Part shown: positions 16,049 to 24,288 of the stretch, in pieces
Position numbering within the stretch: the stretch's first letter is position 1
Layout of the letters: every line of letters begins with the position of its first letter
From: Streptomyces sp. NBC_01288
Lineage (GTDB): Bacteria > Actinomycetota > Actinomycetes > Streptomycetales > Streptomycetaceae
Assembly (NCBI RefSeq): GCF_035982055.1
Contig: NZ_CP108427.1
Coordinates: 558,001-622,000, forward strand
Length of the DNA: 64,000 nt
Reading direction: 5' to 3'
Notes under the pieces: model-generated
The model's database searches: none
The model's input: the letters and a program-made list of their open reading frames with translations, nothing else
Told to the model about the DNA's origin: nothing
Made by a program: the position numbers and the translations under genes

Positions 16049-17427
16049 CCGCTCACCACGCGCATCACCAAACTCGCCACCGAGCCCATACGCCGCTTGC
16101 GAAGGTCCAGCACGGGCGACGTGACCGAAACGCCTTGAGACGCGAGCAAGTTCATCAGGGCCCAGATGGTGTCGGGGCGTCCCGACAACGGGATTCCCTG
16201 GCCGTCGGGGGCGACGACCGTGGCCGGGGTGACGCCCGCGAGAAGGCTGCTCCGGCCCCAATCGACGTCGTACGAGACGCCGTTGGGGCTGGCGATGAGG
16301 ACGACCTCCTTGGTGCGGTGGAGGACCGTCAGGTAGTCCATCGGTACCGTCAGTCGCCGGGCGGCGTCGAACGGGGGTGTGCCGTCGGCCGGTTGGATGC
16401 GCAGGACCGTGTCGAGGACGGGGCCGTGGTCCTGGAAGGTGGTCCGTGCGCGCATCTCCAGGAAGCGGCCGCGCACCAGGACACCGCCCCGGCGCGACCA
16501 GCGTCGGCCGACCGAGCCGAACGCGGCCTTCTCGCCCGGGAGTTGGTCGGCGAGCCGGCGTGCTTCCTCGCCCGGTTCGCTCACCGGCGCCTGTTCCTCG
16601 GGGACGGCGCGGTCCCGGTCGGCCAGGTCGGCGTAGCGTGCGGCCGTGTGCGGGTCCAGGTGCCGGAGGTCGACTGTGTCGCCGGCCATGACGACGCCTC
16701 CGACTTCCCGGGATATCCGCATCTGCTGGAGCTGGCGGCCAACTCGCCGTGTCACCTGGGACGTTCGGCCTTCGAGGTCGATCACCCGGTAGGTCCTTGT
16801 GCCCGAGAGCAGGTTGCTGCGCGGCCAGTGGGGGGTGACGGTTCGCTGAGCCCCCGGAGCGGCCGGGGCGCCGACGAGGACGACCAGGCGTCCCGCCGTG
16901 ATCGCCGAGAGGCACAGGGACGGCACCCGCCACTCCCCCGTCACCTCGAACCCGCCGGTCCCGTCGGTCTCCTCGGCGTCGTGCACCCGCAACCTGAGCC
17001 TGATGAGCGGCGTGAACTCGTCGGGCGTGTAGTTGCCGTAGTGGGTCGTGAAGGTCGACTCGCCGTCGGGGTTGTACCGGGCCAGTGACGCCTCCAGTAC
17101 GTCGGCCCGCACCAACTGCGCCTGCGTCGAGCTCTGTTCGGAGCGGGGCGCGAACATCACGAAGGTGTCGTCGGGGTACCGGTGGCTCTCGCCCTTCACC
17201 GGGTGTCTGCGCGTGATCCGGGGAAATTCCTGGCGCGTGCTGGTGATCGCCAGGACGGGGATCATGACGGTACCGACCAGCCCGAAGGCGAACAGGATCG
17301 CCGGCCAGTGCCAACCGGGGTATTCGCTCCAGGCCGAGTACCCGACGGCGAGGAAGAACGGGGCCGCCGAACAGCAGACCGCGATGAACAGACAATTGCC
17401 CGTGAACACACTGGTATGACTGCGCAT
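16045..17427 (-). CDS. Membrane protein of unknown function with two related beta-domains
   Basis: A 460-residue protein. Two N-terminal transmembrane helices (about residues 8-30 and 40-62) are followed by a large soluble part. Two segments look alike: one around YTPDEFTPLIRLRLRVHD and one around TTFQDHGPVLDTVLRIQP. Each continues to a VP..., then a VVLV/VVLIASPNG strand. The same pattern occurs in the small proteins encoded just upstream. ATG 17427 is chosen because GGAGGAGGAAGG lies 5 bases before it, while ATG 17445 lies upstream of that site. Last gene of a leftward operon. Function not recognised. Confidence 0.68.
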   Translation of the reverse strand: MRSHTSVFTGNCLFIAVCCSAAPFFLAVGYSAWSEYPGWHWPAILFAFGLVGTVMIPVLAITSTRQEFPRITRRHPVKGESHRYPDDTFVMFAPRSEQSSTQAQLVRADVLEASLARYNPDGESTFTTHYGNYTPDEFTPLIRLRLRVHDAEETDGTGGFEVTGEWRVPSLCLSAITAGRLVVLVGAPAAPGAQRTVTPHWPRSNLLSGTRTYRVIDLEGRTSQVTRRVGRQLQQMRISREVGGVVMAGDTVDLRHLDPHTAARYADLADRDRAVPEEQAPVSEPGEEARRLADQLPGEKAAFGSVGRRWSRRGGVLVRGRFLEMRARTTFQDHGPVLDTVLRIQPADGTPPFDAARRLTVPMDYLTVLHRTKEVVLIASPNGVSYDVDWGRSSLLAGVTPATVVAPDGQGIPLSGRPDTIWALMNLLASQGVSVTSPVLDLRKRRMGSVASLVMRVVSG

Positions 17428-17483
17428 TTGCCCTTCCTCCTCCATGCAGTCGCTCGATCAATGCACTGGCTCTCCGCACTCGC

Positions 17484-17816
17484 TCACAACTCGACACGGA
17501 ACCGCCCGCCCGACGCGTCCACCACGGCCGCGAGCCGACGGCCGACACGCAGGCCGGGATGGTTCGTACGTCTCCAGGTCGCCTCGAATGCCCGCAGTCC
17601 CGGCCCGCTGACGCGCAGACCCACCTCGACGCCGGAACTCTCTCCGTCCCCTTCGAAGTCGGTCAGGTCGGTGATCTCGGCGACCGCCGGGACCCCGACA
17701 GCGTCGAGCCGCCGGTTCTCCTCCCGGCTGACGGCCGTGTTGCCCCAGAGCCCCAGGCCCACGGGACCGAAGACCACCGCGAAGCCCAGCGTGACCGGGC
17801 CGCACACGACCATCAC
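17484..17816 (-). CDS. Small membrane-anchored protein, unknown
   Basis: A 110-residue protein starting at GTG 17816 (or the adjacent ATG). One N-terminal hydrophobic helix (TLGFAVVFGPVGLGLWG) is followed by a beta-rich domain, VAEITDLTDFEGDGESSGVEV to VGRRLAAVVDASGG. It resembles the beta-domain of its operon neighbours and, loosely, DUF3592-like proteins. The gap to the upstream gene is 15 bases. Function unknown. Confidence 0.62.
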   Translation of the reverse strand: MMVVCGPVTLGFAVVFGPVGLGLWGNTAVSREENRRLDAVGVPAVAEITDLTDFEGDGESSGVEVGLRVSGPGLRAFEATWRRTNHPGLRVGRRLAAVVDASGGRFRVEL

Positions 17817-17831
17817 GGCGGAGATGGTGTA

Positions 17832-18113
17832 TCAGAGCTCCGAAACCCCGGCCCCGCTCCGCTCCAGTCGCTCCGCCAGGGCTTGCAGGCCGGCGCGGCG
17901 AGGTGGGTCGTAGAAGACGCTCTGGCGTCGTCTGTTGGGGCGGGTGCGGATCACCAGGAGGCGGCTGCGGCCGGGGCGGAACTCCAGGCGGGGCTGCTCC
18001 CAGATGTGGTACCGGCCGGCGTCGATCTCGCCGAAGACCTCCAGCACGGTGCCGTCGAAGGCAAGCATGGTGGAGTCGGTCAGCGGCACTGCGGAGAACG
18101 GTGTCCGGGTCAC
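17832..18113 (-). CDS. Small basic protein, unknown
   Basis: A 93-residue soluble protein with a beta-rich first half (LAFDGTVLEVFGEID, YHIWEQPRLEFRPG) and a basic RPNRRRQSVFYDPPRR segment. The start overlaps the previous stop by four bases, so it is translationally coupled to the 140-residue protein upstream. A PH-like or bPH-like fold is conceivable but not demonstrable by eye. Confidence 0.6.
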   Translation of the reverse strand: MTRTPFSAVPLTDSTMLAFDGTVLEVFGEIDAGRYHIWEQPRLEFRPGRSRLLVIRTRPNRRRQSVFYDPPRRAGLQALAERLERSGAGVSEL

Positions 18114-18532
18114 GGTGCGACGCCGTCTCCGGCGTAGAGGTAGCTCCCGGGATGCGCGGGGTCGGCCACCAGCAGGACCTGGTCGCCGGCGCGGGGTATC
18201 CGCAGCTTGGAGACGATGGTGTGGAGGGTGATCCGGTCGGTGCTCCCGGTCGGTTGGACGACCAGGTCGACCACCGGGTCGTGGTTGACCAGTTGGCCGG
18301 TGTCACTGATCGACACGACGACGGCGGTCGTGGTCGGCGCTCCCGCGGCGAGCAACTGCTGTACTCCGAGGCCCGAGTTGTACGCGCCGACCGACTGCTG
18401 GACCCTGGCGAAGTCCTCGTTGCCGAGGAACGCGCGGGTCGTACGGCCGTAGAAACCCTTGCCGCTGGCCACCTGGCCCGCGATCTCGGCGGCCCGCTCC
18501 TCGCGGCTCTTGCGACGCCCGAAGATTCCCAT
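18110..18532 (-). CDS. Small protein, unknown; first gene of a leftward four-gene operon
   Basis: A 140-residue soluble protein. The N-terminal helix is highly charged (GRRKSREERAAEIAGQ). A C-terminal beta-domain (TTAVVVSISDTGQLVNHDP, then VVDLVVQP, RIPRAGDQVLLVADPAHPG) matches the pattern seen in the other proteins of this operon. ATG 18532 has an AAGGAGC site. It is divergent from the CHAT-protease operon, with 126 bases between. I recognise no named family. Confidence 0.65.
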   Translation of the reverse strand: MGIFGRRKSREERAAEIAGQVASGKGFYGRTTRAFLGNEDFARVQQSVGAYNSGLGVQQLLAAGAPTTTAVVVSISDTGQLVNHDPVVDLVVQPTGSTDRITLHTIVSKLRIPRAGDQVLLVADPAHPGSYLYAGDGVAP

Positions 18533-18590
18533 GGCGGTGCTCCTTCTGGTCGGGGTGGATTCCCGTGGTTCCCGCTGTCCCGGTGGACGC

Positions 18591-18610
18591 TAGGCGGCTC
18601 CGGTCGCCTA
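18591..18610. promoter_or_regulatory. Inverted repeat in the divergent region before the CHAT operon
   Basis: TAGGCG and CGCCTA flank 8 bases. The repeat lies between the leftward four-gene operon and the rightward CHAT trio, about 50 bases before the trio's first start codon. A shared operator is possible. A TACGCT hexamer 6 bases before ATG 18659 would fit a leaderless start. Confidence 0.35.
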
Positions 18611-18658
18611 CCGATCCCAGGTTCGCCCGCCCGATCTCGGACCACGTACGCTCCTGAC

Positions 18659-20053
18659 ATGCCGCTTCCCAGCCAGCCGACCGGCGCGCGCCGACCGCGC
18701 GCCATGGTCATCGACGGCGCGTGGCGCGCCCTCGGGCCGGGGCTGGAATCGCTGAGCGGTCCCGGCGGCGCCCCGCTGACCCGCACGGTCAAGCTGATCG
18801 TCCTGCCGTTGATCCTCAGGCCGACCTTGCACCCCGAACTCGCGGCGGACTTCCTCGCACCGGAGCCCGCGGCACGCCTCGACGCGCTGATACGGGAGTC
18901 CGGTACGCGCCTTGTCGCGACGGCACAGTGGTTCACCCTGCTCAAACGGACCCGCCGGGCGCTGGGCGTCGTGGCGGGCAACCCCCAGGATCTGTACTTC
19001 CAGCGGTGCTTCGAACTGGCCGCCGAGCACGGGGAACCCGGCGCCGTCGCGAGCGCGGGCGCGTTGGCCAGGGCCGTCGTCGAGGACGTCGCGGACGCGG
19101 ACGGCGGCCGTACGGTCGACGCGCTGAAGCGGTATCTGGCGGATACAGCCCAACACGCCGGACTAGAGGTGGAGTTGGGCATCGCGTGGGAAGGTCGCCT
19201 GCTGACTCCGACCGCCGATACGGCCGCTGCGGTCGCGCTGGCGGGTGAGGTTCTGGAGGCTTGCGGTGGGGCGGAGGGGCCGCGGAACTCACCGGCGTAC
19301 ACGTCCATGGTCGAGGCGGGACTCGGTGAGCTACTCGGCCGGGCCCTGTGGACGCACGTGAGCGGGGTATGGGAGCGAAACGATCTTCCGGCCCATCTCG
19401 GCCTGACCGAACGGGAGTTGCCGCCGCGCCCGCAGGTCGGTCGGAGTGCCTCGACGGCCACGTTGCCCGCGCCGCTGGACCGCACGCTCTTCGAGCGGCT
19501 CTTCGTCGTGCTCCAGTCGTCGGCCCGGCGCGAGGAGTTGCTCACCGTGCCGGAACTCGTCGGGCGGGAGGTCGGCCGCAGTTGCGCTCCGCTCGGCCTG
19601 CACGACGAGACTCTGCGCGTCGCCGTCCTGCTCGGCGGCCAACTCGCGGTCGGGCTCGACCCGTTGGGCATCGGGGAGTCCGCGCCGGGCCGAACAACCG
19701 CGCACCGAGCCGTCAACAGCCGTTGGCGCAGGGAGGCTTCGGTCCTGCGCGCCCGTCGGATGACCGTATCGCCCCGCCCTGATCCCGACGGCGGGGTCCT
19801 GGACGCCCTCGCCCAGGATCTCCGTACGCCCTGGACCGCCTACATGCGTCGGCTCTGGGTGCGGTTGCACGGGCGGGACGTCCGCGACGCGCCGCTCGCG
19901 GATGCCGCGTCGGCCTGGGCGGTCCTGGACGGGGTCGCCCGCTCGGTGATGATGGACCACCGCGCCCGAGTCCGGTCCGCGCTACGGACGTTGACGGCCT
20001 CGGCACCACCACCCGCCGCCGTGGCCGAGGCGGCCGAGTCGAGGAGTGCGTGA
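18659..20053 (+). CDS. Unknown 464-residue protein, first gene of CHAT-protease trio
   Basis: A largely alpha-helical soluble protein with no signal peptide or membrane helix. Visible segments include TRTVKLIVLPLILRPTLHPEL near the N-terminus, an Ala-rich helical middle, and a C-terminal part with LVGREVGRSCAPLGLHDETL followed by an Arg-rich stretch (NSRWRREASVLRARRM). The latter could be a nucleic-acid- or protein-binding helix pair. No catalytic motif is visible. Its stop overlaps the next gene (TGATG), so it is translationally coupled to the trio. ATG 18659 lacks a ribosome site. I cannot assign a family. Confidence 0.7.
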   Translation: MPLPSQPTGARRPRAMVIDGAWRALGPGLESLSGPGGAPLTRTVKLIVLPLILRPTLHPELAADFLAPEPAARLDALIRESGTRLVATAQWFTLLKRTRRALGVVAGNPQDLYFQRCFELAAEHGEPGAVASAGALARAVVEDVADADGGRTVDALKRYLADTAQHAGLEVELGIAWEGRLLTPTADTAAAVALAGEVLEACGGAEGPRNSPAYTSMVEAGLGELLGRALWTHVSGVWERNDLPAHLGLTERELPPRPQVGRSASTATLPAPLDRTLFERLFVVLQSSARREELLTVPELVGREVGRSCAPLGLHDETLRVAVLLGGQLAVGLDPLGIGESAPGRTTAHRAVNSRWRREASVLRARRMTVSPRPDPDGGVLDALAQDLRTPWTAYMRRLWVRLHGRDVRDAPLADAASAWAVLDGVARSVMMDHRARVRSALRTLTASAPPPAAVAEAAESRSA

Positions 20054-21318
20054 TGGCGCGGGGCCCCGTCGACGTCCGTGTCGTGCGCGGTGATGACGGC
20101 ACGATCCGCATCGCCGCCGATCCTGCCACCGCTGCTGATCCTGCCGCCGCTCCCGACTTCACGCGTGCGGTTCTCGATGTCGCGGGCGCCGTTCTGACCT
20201 GGCCCGCCCTCGGAGACCCGGTGCTTCCGGTGGCGGAGATACATGACGCGGCTCGGGCACAGCAATGGCTGTGGGCGGTCTACGGCGAGCGCGTCGCCGG
20301 TGCCGTGCACGCCTGTGCCGCGGGCGAGTTGGCCGCTGTTCGGGTGCCTGCCGACATGACTCCCCTCGCGGGCCACGCCGCCAGGCTCGGCTTCGGGCAC
20401 TGGGCTGCGCGGTGGTGGCCGGCGTCGCACCTGGACGGGATTCCGGCGCTCCAACCGGACCTGCTCGGGCTGGAGTTGGCCGCGCTCACGCACGAGTGCC
20501 AGCAGTTGTTCGACGACGAGGGTGCTCAACCCGATGACTGCGTGGCCGAGTTGATCGAGGATCACCAAGTCGCCCTCGACCCGCTGATCCAGCGGTGGCA
20601 CGCCACACCGCCGTCGACGGACACGGCACGCCAACTGGAAGACGTCCTGCGGTCGGTGGACCACGCGGCGGACAGCGCCGGGTTGGACGGACCGGCTCTG
20701 CGCCGCCTTCGGTCGGCCCTGGATCGGCCCCGTCGTCCGGACGGCTCCCCGGTCGATCCCGTCACGTTGTTCGTACGACGCGACGACCACGCCCTTGCGG
20801 CGGGCGAACCGCTCGTCGCGGGCGGCCGGTTGATCGCGCGGGGCTCGGGTACCAACGACTGGCGCCGCTACCCGCCCGGCTTCGTCGACGCCTCCGAGAC
20901 CGCCGTGTCCTGGACCGCCCGCGCACTCGGCGCCCGACGGCAGATCGAGGTCGAGGTCGTCGCGCACATCGCGGCGCCCGTCACCGCCGTACCCCTCGCG
21001 GCGGAGGTCCGGGTGAACGACGGTCCCAGGAATCGGGTACCCCTCTCCAGGCGCGTCGACGTGTGGACCGGCCGGGCTGACCTGGACCTCCCCGCCGGAG
21101 AGACGGACCCGCATATCGAACTCGGCGTGCTGCTACCGGGGTTCGACCCGGGGCCCGGTCCCGAAGGCGGTGCCGACCGCGATTCGATCCGCGCGCTGGT
21201 CCGGCGACGCCTCGCGGCAGCGACACAGCCTGACGCGCACAACTTGCCCCCGCACAACGGCACTTACGGGCCGTTCCTCGCCGAGATCGCCGCCGCCACC
21301 ACTGACGAGGACTACTGA
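20053..21318 (+). CDS. Unknown 421-residue protein, second gene of CHAT-protease trio
   Basis: A soluble protein of two apparent parts. An N-terminal alpha/beta half contains Trp-rich segments (ARAQQWLWAVYG, FGHWAARWWPASHLDG). A C-terminal beta-rich half contains NDWRRYPPGFVDASETAVSWTAR, then alternating short strands (IEVEVVAHI, LAAEVRVND, VDVWTGRADLDLPAG) resembling an Ig-like or C2-like sandwich. The ATG at 20053 shares its A with the previous stop (TGATG); GTG 20050 is the alternative. The next gene begins 3 bases after its stop. No family recognised. Constant linkage to a CHAT protease would make it a candidate substrate, sensor or adaptor. Confidence 0.7.
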   Translation: MARGPVDVRVVRGDDGTIRIAADPATAADPAAAPDFTRAVLDVAGAVLTWPALGDPVLPVAEIHDAARAQQWLWAVYGERVAGAVHACAAGELAAVRVPADMTPLAGHAARLGFGHWAARWWPASHLDGIPALQPDLLGLELAALTHECQQLFDDEGAQPDDCVAELIEDHQVALDPLIQRWHATPPSTDTARQLEDVLRSVDHAADSAGLDGPALRRLRSALDRPRRPDGSPVDPVTLFVRRDDHALAAGEPLVAGGRLIARGSGTNDWRRYPPGFVDASETAVSWTARALGARRQIEVEVVAHIAAPVTAVPLAAEVRVNDGPRNRVPLSRRVDVWTGRADLDLPAGETDPHIELGVLLPGFDPGPGPEGGADRDSIRALVRRRLAAATQPDAHNLPPHNGTYGPFLAEIAAATTDEDY

Positions 21319-21321
21319 CGG

Positions 21322-24267
21322 ATGCCGGACGAGGAGGACAACGCGGTGGACGACGGTGTGGACCGCACCCCGGGCGACGGAGTGACGCGCCTCTACGGAG
21401 AGCCGTTCGACAGCGGCTTCGCCCAGGCCGAGCACTTTCAGCTCGCCGCCGATCTCGCCGCCGCGCTCGCCGTCTACGAAGAGTTGCTCACCCTCGCCGA
21501 GTCCATCGAGGACTCCCCCGACGTGCGGTTCCTGCGGGCGCATCTGCTGGCGGACATCACGAGTGTCCACCTCGCCGCGACGGATCTGGCCGGGGCGGAG
21601 GACACCAACAAGCGGTCCCGTGCCCTGCTCGACGACATCGCCTCGGCACCGATGGGGCCGCGCGGCCGTCAACTGTGGCTGGAGATGCTGCTGCGGACGC
21701 TGATCGCCGGAGCCGCCCTCCTGCGCAGGACCGGGCGCCTGGACGAGGCGCTGGCCTGTCTCGACGAAGCGGCGGTCAGACTGCCCGAGTTCGACGACCC
21801 CGACGGACTGCGCACCTCCGAACTCGGCCTGAACCGCGTGCACTTGTTGATGGACCGAGGTGAGTGGGGAGCGGCCGAGGATCAGGCGTCGGCGCTGCTC
21901 TCGACCACGCCGACCACCGCGGTGGAGACCTTCCCGCGGCTCCTGGTCGCCCTCGGACTGATCTGCTCCTCGACCGGGCGGTTCGACCCCGCCGAGGACT
22001 ACTTCGCCCGCGCGGAGGATCGCTTCCAGGCCATCGGCGACACTGGCGGGCAGCGGACACTGCTCGCGCACCGGGCCTACGCGGCGATGCATCGAGGCGA
22101 ACTCGACCTCGCGGAGCGGCTGTTCGCGGAGGCGTCCGCGTTCTTCGAGCGGCAGCGGTGGTTCGGCGACCTCGCGGTCTGCGAGCAGGCCCGCGCCTTT
22201 CTCGCCGGTCGGCGCGGCGACGCCATCGGCGCGGAGGACCTGCTGGCCGCGAGCCTGTCCCGGTTCGAGCGGCTCGGCGCCTCGATCGCCGCCGCCGACA
22301 CCATGCTGCTGGGCGCCCAACACGCGTACGACCGGGGCGACATCGACGAGATGAAGCGGCTGGCCCAGGAAGCCCGGGACGTGTACCAGGAGCGGGAGAT
22401 CTACGAGCGGTGCGCGCAGGTCGACCTCATGCTCGCCCGCACCCTTGAGGACAACCTCAACCGGACGGATCACGGCGATCACGAGCGGGAGTCCATCGAC
22501 ACCGCGCTCTCCTTCGCCCTGCCCGCCGCGTTGGCCCTGGAGGCGGCGCGCTACGACTTCGCGACCGCCCACGCCCGCAGCCAGTGGCTCGAACTCGCCG
22601 ACGAGGCAATGCAGTTGGTGTTCCGTCTCGCGGTCCGTCGGCAGGACCAGGGCCTGCTCTTCGAACTGGCGGAACACCGTTGCGCGGGCGCCTCGTTGGC
22701 CCTGGACCGTACGCCGCCCACCACCGAGCCGGTCGAAGAGCCCGCGGGGGTCTTCCCGAGTGCGGCCATGAAGTCGTACGCCCGACACGAGCACGCCGAG
22801 GGCACGATGACGCTCGACGGTGTCGCGGCGGAGGCAGCCGTCTCGGTCGGCCTGCGGGTCGCGCCGCCGCCGAAGGTGCGGATGTCGGCGCAGTCGGGCC
22901 CGGGCCGTGTCGCGCTCCAGGAGTACATCGCGGCGGCCGAGTTCCGCTATCACCGGCGGATCGCGCACGAGGAGGCGGTGCCGTTCTGGATCACCGACGA
23001 CCTGACGAGCCGACCGGTGGTCCAGGTCCGACTGGCCGACGCCGGCGACCTGTTCATGACCTGGACGTGGGCGGGCGGGGCCCGGGGCTTCGGCACCGGC
23101 CAAGGGCCCGGCACCGAAGTCGACCAAGCCGTACGGGAGTTGACCGACGCGCTGCCAGGAGCGGGGGACGGTGCGGAGGGCATACGGCGGGCGTTCGACT
23201 CGGGCGCGCTGGCCGAGCACGGAAGCGAGCGCCGGCTCGCGCGAACTCTGGCCGAGGCCCTGTGGCCTGAGCAACTGACCGCGCAGATACGCCAGGTGGC
23301 GGATCGGGCGGGCCGTCCCCTCGTACGGATCCAGCCCTCGCCCCGGGTCGCCCAGGTCCCCTGGGAACTGCTCGCCGTCGACGACGGGACCGACGTACGG
23401 CTCATCGACCTGGCGGACGTCGTGACCACCGCACCGGCGTCGTTGCGGCCACGCAGACCGGCGCCCGCAACAAGGCGGAACACCGACACCGGGCCGGTCG
23501 TTCTCGTCCTGGACCCCCGCGTCCCCGGCTTCCGCGCCGACTCCCCGCTCGGCTCGGTCCTGGGACCGCCGGGCTCCGACCCGGAGTTGCTGTCGCTGGT
23601 CCAGGCCCGTCTCGACGCGGGCGCCGTCGTGCCCTCCGTCGCGACACCCGCGGAGGCCTTCCGTCGCACGGACCTGGACCGGGACTGGCTCAGCGGGGTG
23701 CTCCGCAAGGGCGCCCGCAGGCTGATGTACGTCGGGCATGTGAGCGGTGCTCCGGTCGAGGGCGGGCAGAGCGAGGACGGCACCCTGCACCTGTGCTGCG
23801 CCGCGGGCGCCTCCGGCCTCGCCGAGCCGCTCCGCACCCACCGGCCGCTCTCCGCCAAGGACTTGCTGCTGGGCTCGCTCCCCCTGCGCGCGGACGGCGA
23901 ACCGGGCGCACGGATCTGGCCCGCGCCACCCCGTGTCGCCCTCATCGGCTGCGAGAGCGGCGGCGATCTCCGGTTCGCCGAGTCGTTCGGCCTGGCGACG
24001 GCGATGCTGTACAACGGGGCCGAACTCGTGACCGCCACGCGCTGGGTGCTGCCGACCAGCTTCGCGTTCCACCGGCTGGCCCAACTACCCCAGTCCGTAC
24101 GGCCGTTGTCGGAGGCGATCGTCGCCGTGGACACGGCTCACGAGGACGACGACCCCGTGCGGAGCCTCGGCGGCTGGCAGCGCGAGCAGCTCGACCGCTG
24201 GCGCGCGGACGGCCGTATCGAGCACTCGCCGCTGCTGTGGGCGGCGATGACCTCCATCGTCGTATGA
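21322..24267 (+). CDS. TPR-CHAT caspase-like protease
   Basis: A 981-residue cytoplasmic protein. Residues about 25-480 are helical TPR-like repeats (FDSGFAQAEHFQLAADLAAA, RTGRLDEALACLDEAA, STGRFDPAEDYFARAE, HRGELDLAERLFAEA). A linker leads to a C-terminal CHAT domain (about 640-981). The caspase-type dyad is intact: His806 in LMYVGHVSG and Cys877 in ALIGCESGGD, each after a hydrophobic strand as in clan CD proteases. The start lies 3 bases after the previous stop, so three genes are coupled. CHAT proteases act in conflict and cell-death systems (for example gRAMP-Csx29); no CRISPR or NTPase component is present here. The target is unknown. Confidence 0.85.
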   Translation: MPDEEDNAVDDGVDRTPGDGVTRLYGEPFDSGFAQAEHFQLAADLAAALAVYEELLTLAESIEDSPDVRFLRAHLLADITSVHLAATDLAGAEDTNKRSRALLDDIASAPMGPRGRQLWLEMLLRTLIAGAALLRRTGRLDEALACLDEAAVRLPEFDDPDGLRTSELGLNRVHLLMDRGEWGAAEDQASALLSTTPTTAVETFPRLLVALGLICSSTGRFDPAEDYFARAEDRFQAIGDTGGQRTLLAHRAYAAMHRGELDLAERLFAEASAFFERQRWFGDLAVCEQARAFLAGRRGDAIGAEDLLAASLSRFERLGASIAAADTMLLGAQHAYDRGDIDEMKRLAQEARDVYQEREIYERCAQVDLMLARTLEDNLNRTDHGDHERESIDTALSFALPAALALEAARYDFATAHARSQWLELADEAMQLVFRLAVRRQDQGLLFELAEHRCAGASLALDRTPPTTEPVEEPAGVFPSAAMKSYARHEHAEGTMTLDGVAAEAAVSVGLRVAPPPKVRMSAQSGPGRVALQEYIAAAEFRYHRRIAHEEAVPFWITDDLTSRPVVQVRLADAGDLFMTWTWAGGARGFGTGQGPGTEVDQAVRELTDALPGAGDGAEGIRRAFDSGALAEHGSERRLARTLAEALWPEQLTAQIRQVADRAGRPLVRIQPSPRVAQVPWELLAVDDGTDVRLIDLADVVTTAPASLRPRRPAPATRRNTDTGPVVLVLDPRVPGFRADSPLGSVLGPPGSDPELLSLVQARLDAGAVVPSVATPAEAFRRTDLDRDWLSGVLRKGARRLMYVGHVSGAPVEGGQSEDGTLHLCCAAGASGLAEPLRTHRPLSAKDLLLGSLPLRADGEPGARIWPAPPRVALIGCESGGDLRFAESFGLATAMLYNGAELVTATRWVLPTSFAFHRLAQLPQSVRPLSEAIVAVDTAHEDDDPVRSLGGWQREQLDRWRADGRIEHSPLLWAAMTSIVV

Positions 24268-24288
24268 CCGGGATCGCCCTACGACGCG

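Noticed and set aside
15410..17548. Long leftward frame spanning the PASTA-like and 460-residue genes
   Set aside because: It runs across two well-supported genes in another frame and has no recognisable domain.
21133..24084. 983-codon frame opposite the CHAT gene
   Set aside because: The product is compositionally biased, while the plus strand has TPR repeats and an intact His-Cys dyad.
18659..24267. Craspase-type (gRAMP-Csx29) interpretation of the CHAT gene
   Set aside because: No RAMP protein, Cas1/Cas2 or CRISPR repeat occurs in the window; only the TPR-CHAT architecture is shared.
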